Source: Gymnorhina tibicen
Taxonomy: Eukaryota; Chordata; Aves; Passeriformes; Artamidae
Direction of reading: 5' to 3'
Assembly (NCBI GenBank): GCA_013399875.1
Contig: VXAZ01006886.1
Coordinates: 2,698,458 to 2,762,457, forward strand
DNA: 64,000 nt
The notes beneath the pieces are model-generated. The model worked only from the letters and a program-made list of their open reading frames with translations, was not told the origin of the DNA and ran no database searches. Numbering within the stretch: position 1 is the first letter of the stretch; each line of letters starts with the position of its first letter. The translations under genes and the position numbers were made by a program. Of this stretch, positions 49,301 to 64,000 are shown one piece after another.

Positions 49301-51831
49301 GATATTGTTAGTTAGTCACCGGTGCCACCACACATGTCACAGTTGGGGCCGTGACTCATCCCCAGAGCTGCTGTGGGTTGCCAATCTTGTGTTTCTCAGG
49401 ATAAAAACTGGTCCTCTCTTGGCCCCTGTGATGTCAGCTCTTGGGGCAGAAACAGGGTGCTGGCTGCAAAACACACTGACCTGCTTCCTTGAGGAAGGAA
49501 ATATTAAGTAAGTGCCTGAAAGCAAGAATAGCTCCTCAGCATGCTCAGATTGGCGAGATGGCTTCTCTTCCCTTTTTAATTGAAAATGCAAATGGAGTTT
49601 TAAAAATTCTTGTGTCTGTGTTGGAAATCTGTAATTATAAACAAGTATCTTAGAAGAACTTTATAACTCTCTGTGTTGTGGTGTCTGGAGCAGCATTTTT
49701 AAGTCTTGTTTCTTTGAACATTTTAAACTCTTGTTGATGCACTAAAGTGCATTTCAACAACTGCAACTGTGAAAAACATCTGAAAGAGGATGAAAATAGA
49801 AAAGATATGCTGAATTAAAGCAGGAATGAACTATATACAAAATAACTACATAAAACAGATTTCCTTGTTGGTGTACCTGTCCAAGTAATCCTTTGTAAGG
49901 GAAATACCTCTTTATTTTACCCTCATAACCACACAAAATAACTGAAAACATGTGCATCCAAGTATGAAAAATGTATAGTAGTATTATTTATTGCTGATTA
50001 CTAATTTCAGTTACAAGAGAATTGCAGCCAGGATTTTATGGGTACAAATAACTGATGGAGGAAAACAAATAGTATCCCATTAAAATAGTAGCTCATTGAA
50101 AATATACTGAGTGGTAATGAGGAATTGTCTAGATTTGTTTTTTGTGTAGATGCTGCGTTATTCCAATAATGTGGTGTGTGCTGGGTGTAATGATGGGGTA
50201 ACATTTTATTTCTTTCCTTTAGACAGCTTAGAGCTCACACACCATGCTGAACTTCACACATCCAATGATGAATGGATGGATTTGTAAACTGTGGTAATTC
50301 ATATAAAATACCTTCATATCTGATTTGTTATTTTTACCACACCCCCACCTCCAATTCTTTTTGTTTTAATTCAATCTGGTCAGTGTAGTGGACTTTCTTG
50401 GAGGAAAATGTGGACATAATGGTGGTGGTAAAACTATTATTTGATAGTGATGATGGTAGGAGCTCTCTAATTGTTGCTTCTGTAGAGGAAAAGTGTTTTT
50501 CCTCTATATGTATTTATGCTTTCTGAAATTTAGAGGTGCTTCATTTGGCATTAATGAAAACTCTGCTGTATTTTTATCTAGTACAAGAAAGATACGAAGT
50601 GATCCGTGTATTAGTGTGGTTACAAGATGTGTTGGCAGCTTGTGCTGGTCCTCATGGCTTTGCTAAGGCCGAATGGAAAGGTGTTGGAATGATTTGGGTC
50701 TTGTTACTCAGTGTATTTACGTGGCAGTTAGAGGTGGGCCTGGAGTGTGTTGTCAAATACCTGAGGCAGCTTTGAACTGGCAAGTTGATTTTTGTGCTGC
50801 TAGCATCATCTATTATCCATTGTAGGGAAGGGAATTTCCAATTAAAATATTGGAAGGCTTTAAGTGGAGTTGCACATTCTGACATACTCTGTTACAAATG
50901 GATTTCCCACATCTCGTGCTGTCCAACAGTAATTCAAAAGATGTAGGGGTAACTTGTCTATTAAAGTGCTTTACAGTAGTGTTTTACAATGCTTCCCATC
51001 CCTTTGTCAGCTGAAGAGTATTGTCTGGGTGAGGAGGAAGGTAAATGATTAAGTGAGCCGTGGCTGAAGGGAAAACTCAGCTCTAGAGAGTGGTAATCAA
51101 AAAAGAAGATGTGGAAGGTCACAAAAACTGGTGGTAGCATTAAGAGCAAATAAAAGTGTCCTGAAATACAGAGGACAAGCAGTCAGGAAGCCAGTGTAGT
51201 GAGCTGGGGGGATCACAGGCAGGGTGTCCTCCTGCCCTGCAGTGGGTGGAGTTCATAGAGGATGATTGTTCTCTAAGGATGAAAACAAATTGAGATAAGT
51301 GTCTTTAGAGGAAAATGTCACTTTCTAGTAGAGTTGAAATTTTTCCTGCTATTAATAGAGACTTTCAGGTTGAATATGGCACTGGCCACATTTGTGAACA
51401 ACTGAAAGGAAATTTGCAAAAAATAAAATAATGAAACTGATCATGAGTTTTCATATGAAATATTGTCATGCTTCATCCAGGAAGTTTGCTTTGGTTGTGT
51501 TTTACACAGGTAAAGTTTTTTAGAGAGAACTTGAAATGAATTTCCAACTTTGTTTCAGCTAACCTCTAACTAGTTTTTTCTCTTATTACTTAGTTTTAAT
51601 GATATAAACATCTCAACAATAGTGTTTTGCCAGGCAAATACTTTTATTATATTAAATAACATTAATGAGTAAAACTATGCTTATGTGTTTGCAATACTGG
51701 CATTTGAGACCCCAGAGTTGTAAACTGAGCTGTACAAAGCAGGCTTATGTAAACTTTCCAAAGACTTTAAAATGTGTGTCTAATTATAGAAGGTTAAGTA
51801 TACTGAATTTTAGGGTTTTTTTTCCCCTAAG
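46393..51831. other. Non-coding stretch before PIK3CB
   Basis: AT-rich DNA without recognisable exons. The longest frame is 143 codons on the - strand at 48,482-48,913, with no known domain. Most probably this is the last 5' intron of PIK3CB, because an acceptor site follows at 51,830-51,831. Confidence 0.55.
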
Positions 51832-51864
51832 GCCATGTGGTTATGATATTATTGAGATTCCATA
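51832..51864 (+). promoter_or_regulatory. PIK3CB: PIK3CB 5' untranslated segment with two uORFs
   Basis: A pyrimidine tract (T run, CCCC, TAAG) places a likely splice acceptor at 51,830-51,831, leaving 33 untranslated bases before the start codon. They contain ATG TGG TTA TGA (51,835-51,846) and a second ATG at 51,843 that overlaps the stop as ATGA. The second frame runs 16 codons, out of frame through the main ATG, to a TGA at 51,891-51,893. Both uATGs have G at -3. If the exon border is right, most scanning ribosomes would meet them first, predicting dampened PIK3CB translation. The exon border itself is inferred. Confidence 0.5.
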
Positions 51865-52017
51865 ATGCCTCCTGCCGTGACAGACAGCCTTGACATCTGG
51901 GCAGTGGATTCACAGATTGGTGCTGATGGCTCAATATCTGTGGACTTCCTGTTGCCCACTGGAATCTACATCAACCTGGATGTCCCTCGAGATGCCACCA
52001 TATCTCAGATTAAACAG
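51865..52017 (+). CDS. PIK3CB: PIK3CB coding exon 1 (residues 1-51)
   Basis: This exon encodes the p110-beta N-terminus, starting MPPAVTDSLDIWAVDSQI and ending SQIKQ, and covers the start of the p85-binding (ABD) domain that clamps the regulatory subunit's inter-SH2 coiled coil. The start is set by similarity: the rodent protein begins at the same MPPA. The human form has six extra residues upstream, which this sequence cannot encode because an in-frame TGA lies at 51,853-51,855. The ATG has A at -3. The exon ends in phase 0 at AAACAG|GTAATA. Confidence 0.96.
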
Positions 52018-53034
52018 GTAATACCAAATGGGCAGTTAACTTATGTTTGGAATGAGGGCTGTTTCTGATTTTGACATGCCCTCTGGCAAATCAAGTAATG
52101 AATTTTAGCAGGCATAAAAATAAGGTACTGAAGGCACGCGCCCAGCAGATTGACTGGTAAAGAATTGTGTCTGTGTGGGGGTTAGCACTGGGTTTGGGCA
52201 CATGGCAAGGTGTGGAAAGTGGCTTCTTGCTGATAGTTACAGTTCAGCAGGGATTATTCTGATAGTTCTATATTAATACCGTATTGCTACTCTAAACCTT
52301 TTTCTAACACATGGGTAATCCATTGTTTGCTGACCTAACATTTCTCTGATTAGTGTGTCTGATTAGATTTTTAGTACAGAAGTCACAGATTGGGCTCCTG
52401 CTTCTGTTGACTGACACCAAAGATAATTGCTTTAAAACCTATGTCTGCCACTTCCTAAAGGTTTTGTACAAATTGGAACATCACTTAAAATGTGAGGGAA
52501 TATCCAAATCAAAGGAAGGGGAGAATGAAAGGAAGTGACCACAGACACTAAAAAAACATCTACTGACCTTTGATCAGATAATGGCCATGTGAGGACATTT
52601 GGAAAAATTACTGAGGAATTTATACCGAGTAACATAATAAGTGAATTCAAGTGATAAAGAGTTTTAAAAAGAAATGTGTAAGTGACAGCAATAAGGGACT
52701 TGAACTAAGCTGTCTGGTTTTCTCGGTGCTTGTGGCACATGGAAACTTAACATGCCATAAACAGGTACTGTTGATATTCAGCTGTTTTCCAAAGAAAAGG
52801 AATGCTCATCCTGACTACAGAGGTCTGTCCTGAAAATCACTCAAGATAGAGACTAAAAGTGAGACAAAGTAAACATATAATGATACGTACTGATAAAAAT
52901 TCACCAAGTTGTTTGACATGTTTCTTTTATATTTTTTGGGAACATAAATGGAAATGAATGTTACCTTCAGTGCCTTAAGATATGTCCCTGTTTTCTGTGG
53001 TTTTTTTTCATTTATTTCTTTGTTTTCATTGCAG
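52018..53034 (+). other. PIK3CB: PIK3CB intron after coding exon 1
   Basis: Donor CAG|GTAATA and acceptor TTTTCATTGCAG|C, phase 0. About 1.0 kb; no repeat or gene seen inside. Confidence 0.93.
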
Positions 53035-53260
53035 CTGTTATGGAAGCAGGCCCATTCCTATCCACTCTTTCATCTCCTCATGGAGATTGACTCTTACATG
53101 TTCTCATGTGTGAATCAGACTGCTGTACATGAAGAATTAGAGGATGAAACACGGAGACTTTGTGATGTTAGACCCTTTCTTCCGGTCCTTAAACTAGTGA
53201 CAAGGAACTGTGATCCAGGAGAGAAGTTGGATTCCAAAATAGGTGTCCTTATAGGCAAAG
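53035..53260 (+). CDS. PIK3CB: PIK3CB coding exon 2 (residues 52-126)
   Basis: This exon completes the p85-binding domain and enters the linker to the RAS-binding domain. It begins [20 protein letters not shown] and contains the highly conserved run [18 protein letters not shown], followed by [18 protein letters not shown]. Length is 226 bp, ending one base into a glycine codon (phase 1) at GGCAAAG|GTAATT. Human p110-beta differs at only a minority of residues here (for example VHNYPMFN versus AHSYPLFH). Confidence 0.97.
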
Positions 53261-54266
53261 GTAATTCCATTTAATTTTTTTTAAAAATAAGGTTAAACTT
53301 TGTTGTTTATGAGGGTCTTAATTGGGCAGGTAGAAGTGGATTTAAAAAAAAAACATATTAAAAATTCAGTATTTCCCTTTGTCAAACAAATACTGATATA
53401 GTTGGAAAGAATTTAAATACTCAAGATGAAACATATGAAAGTTGTTTAAAGCTACTTTCTGTATTGCATTTCAGCATTGTGTTGTATTATTACATCAATC
53501 AAGAGCAAATTTTATTTTGTAGATGAGGAGAAAAGATGTTATTATTTTTATTGTTATTACTAAGTGAAGAAAAGCATAATCCTTGAACAGTGTTATCATA
53601 AATAACCTACCAGCAAACTGGATACTCAGAAGGAACTGGAAATTATTATGATTTCATTATATGTGGTATCTGAGTTGGTTAACAATGATTCTTGTTTTTG
53701 CTGTCAATTGTGATGCTGATTTTCATCAAACAATGAAAAGCTATTTTTAAAGGTTTCACAGTAACTTATTCTTGATGTTATTTCAGAATTTTCAGCTTTT
53801 AAATCTACTCTGCTTGGTTATACAATCAAGATTGACAGGGTCATATGAGGTCATACCTCTTGTTTTAAAACAATGAGCCATTGTTAGGTCTCTTAGAAAG
53901 ACTGCAGGTTTTGTTTAGATTTCAGGAGTACACTGTCTGCCTATTTGTCAGAGCTGACAATGGGAACAGTTGGTCAGTTTAACCATTCAGACATATCCTG
54001 ACAGATTCGGAGAGATTCACACTCCGATTGAATATTTGGCTTATTAGAGCTGTGTGAGACCCTGCCTTGTGCAGCCCCTGTTCTGTACCTTAGCAGGGAA
54101 AAAAATGTGTTCCTGTCTGAGCTTCTAAACTTAGTGCTTTATTCTCAAAAGGTGCTTGGTGCTTTGTGTGATTTGGACAATGTCCTTCAAAGTTCAGGAG
54201 TAAAGTTAAAGACACTTGCAGGTTCTACAAGTCCTGAAGTACCAAAAAGTCACAGCTTTCCATTGT

Positions 54267-55393
54267 ATCATAGAAACATGGGATGGTTTGGGTTGAAAGG
54301 GACCTTTTAAAGGTCATCTCGTTCTATCCCCCTGCTGTGAGCCAGGGACGTGTTCAACTAGACCAGTTGCTCAGAGCCCCCTCCAATCTGACCTTGAACA
54401 TATCCAGGATGGGGCATCCACCACCTCTCTGGGCAACTGGTGTCAGTGCCTCACCACCCTCCTTGTAAAAAATTTCTTCTTTGCCTCTGATCTAAATTTA
54501 CCCTCTTTTAATTTAAAAATTCCCCAGAGCTTGCTCTTCTCCAGGCTGAACAACCCCAGCTCTCTCAGCCTGTCTCCATTGCAGAGGTGCTCCAGCCCTC
54601 TGAGCCTCTTTGTGGCCTCCTCTGGACTCTCTCCAGAAGGTCCCTGTCCCCCTTACGTTGAGGACCCCAGTTCTGGGTGCAGCACTGCAGGTGGGGTCTC
54701 ACCAGAGCAGGACAGAATCCCCTCCCCTGCCCACCTGCCCTCACTGCTTGTGATGCAGCCCAGGACACATTTGGCTTTCTGGGCTCTGAGTGTTCATGGC
54801 CAGGTCATGTCCAGCTCATCCACCAGCACCCCCAAATCCTTTTGGGCAGGGTTGCTGCCCATCTGCTCATCCCCCAGCCCGTGTTGATACTGAGGGTTAC
54901 CCTGACCCAGGTGTGGGACCTTGCATTTGGTCTTGCTGAACCTCAGAGGGATTCCCATGTGCCCACTTGAGCTTGTGCAGGTTCCTCTGGATGGCATCCT
55001 AAACTTTGGGTGTGTCAGCACACCACTCAGCTTGGCCTCATCTGCAAATCTGCTGAGGGTGCCCTCAATCCCTCTGTCTATGTCATTAATGAAGCTATTG
55101 AATAACTCTGGTCCCAATACACCCTGAGGGGCACTGCTTGTCCCTTGTGTCCATCGGGACTCTGAGACGTTGACCGTGACCCTCTGGATGCGGCCACCCA
55201 ACCAATTTCACACCCATTGAACAGTCCACCACTGAATACATCTCCTTCCAATTTGGAGAGAAGGACATTATGGGGCCCATGTCCAAGGCCTTACAGAAGT
55301 CCACGTAGGTGATATCCACAGCCATTCGCTTGTCCACTGATGTAGCCCCTCAATCACAGAAGGCCACCAGGTTGGTCAGGCAGGACTTGCCCT
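54267..55393 (-). mobile_element. CR1 LINE, 5'-truncated, antisense in PIK3CB intron
   Basis: About 1.1 kb of a CR1 non-LTR retroposon on the - strand. Its 3' end is at 54,267 (ATCATAGAAACATGGGATGG on the + strand). The minus strand still encodes recognisable reverse-transcriptase C-terminal pieces: DFCKALD, GRIQRVTVN, APQGVLGPELFNSFINDID, KCKVPHLG, KDLGVLVDE and DLLERVQRR. The full element would be several kb with two ORFs; the 5' part is missing. The 3' untranslated part is present. Its orientation against PIK3CB is common for tolerated intronic insertions. Confidence 0.96.
54565..55337 (-). pseudogene. Decayed CR1 reverse transcriptase remnant
   Basis: Three overlapping or adjacent frames (55,095-55,337; 54,794-55,201; 54,565-54,768) each carry successive parts of the CR1 reverse transcriptase, showing at least two frameshifts. 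The catalytic motif, normally F-A-D-D, reads FADE at 55,037-55,048, so one of the metal-binding aspartates is lost. The copy is inactive and old enough to have collected indels and stops. Confidence 0.9.
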
Positions 55394-55931
55394 GTGTATT
55401 CTTTCTTTACATGTTTTGGAAAAGGAACTTTACTGGTCTTGTATTGGAAATTTCAGTCATGTCATTTTGACTTGAGTAGAAGATTTTCTTTTTTGACTTT
55501 GAAACACAGTTAAAAAGGATGATGTCATCTTTCTGGGGGATTAAAAAAACCCCATAGCTTGCAAGCACTTTTGCTCTGTGGTCTTTATGATGCATTTACT
55601 GTGCTTTTTTTTAATTTGCTCTTGTGAGGAGAGACTTAAAACTTTCCAAACTACCTTGAACTCAGGGTAAGGTTGTATTTTCCACTCCATGGTACCTAAG
55701 AGATACACTGGTTCTTGGTGTTTAAAATAAACACTCGTGCCAGGTTGCATGAGAGTTGCGCAAGTAACTTTGGAAGTTCACTGATGTACAGGACAATGTA
55801 GAACCCAGCTCAACTTTGAGCACCCGTTTTGGATGGGATGTCTGAAGGAAAGCACCTATGTCACCTTAACTTAAAGGTAATAACGGTTTAAATGGAATAC
55901 ATGGGCCCCATGTATCATTTTGCTTCCCTGA

Positions 55932-60306
<4,375 letters not shown>

Positions 60307-60384
60307 AGTGTGTGGGATATTTCCAACCCTTTCAAGATTATTCTATTAAAGGGTAATAAACTAAACACAGAAGAAAATGCCAAA
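60307..60384 (+). CDS. PIK3CB: PIK3CB coding exon 6 (residues 320-345)
   Basis: A small 78-bp exon encoding the first strand of the C2 domain: SVWDISNPFKIILLKG followed by NKLNTEENAK. It matches human [26 protein letters not shown] without gaps. It is too short to stand out as an open frame and was placed by its splice sites (CTTCTCAG|AGTG and CAAA|GTAAGT) and by the match. Phase 0 at both ends. Confidence 0.96.

Positions 60385-64000
<3,616 letters not shown>

Overview
The window is vertebrate nuclear DNA, almost certainly from a bird. It holds several fragments of CR1 LINEs, the dominant avian retroposon, with the typical ATTCTATG-type 3' tails. It also carries the 5' half of one recognisable gene, PIK3CB (class IA phosphoinositide 3-kinase catalytic subunit p110-beta), on the + strand. 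No prokaryotic, phage or CRISPR content was seen. Nearly all open frames outside PIK3CB are chance frames in non-coding DNA.

Layout. Positions 1-390 are a CpG-rich island cut by the window edge, probably a promoter. Positions 390-19,600 are gene-poor DNA with one CR1 tail (4,742-4,857), simple repeats and one exon-like block ending in a strong splice donor (7,852-8,089). Positions 19,600-20,570 are a second, stronger CpG island with GC boxes, CCAAT boxes, an RFX/X-box-like site and a 130-base assembly gap. Positions 20,600-51,800 are again non-coding and hold a head-to-head pair of CR1 fragments (26,939-27,450), a further CR1 tail (29,134-29,235) and a GC-rich 22-bp minisatellite block containing an exact ~181-bp duplication next to a single N (45,751-46,392).

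PIK3CB coding sequence starts at 51,865. Eight coding exons with canonical GT/AG borders lie in the window: 51,865-52,017; 53,035-53,260; 55,942-56,165; 58,858-59,040; 59,289-59,459; 60,307-60,384; 62,943-63,194; 63,514-63,610. All junctions keep frame. Together they encode 461 complete residues, covering the p85-binding domain, the RAS-binding domain and most of the C2 domain. The helical and kinase domains lie beyond the right edge. A degenerate CR1 with broken reverse transcriptase sits antisense in the intron between coding exons 2 and 3.

The two CpG islands lie about 51 kb and 31 kb upstream of the start codon on the gene's 5' side. They are the best candidates for PIK3CB promoters with non-coding first exons, or for promoters of an unseen non-coding or divergent transcript; the sequence alone does not decide. 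No wholly new system was found. The more unusual points are a stop-start coupled uORF pair in front of PIK3CB, the minisatellite duplication, the X-box in the gapped island and the exon-like block near 8 kb.
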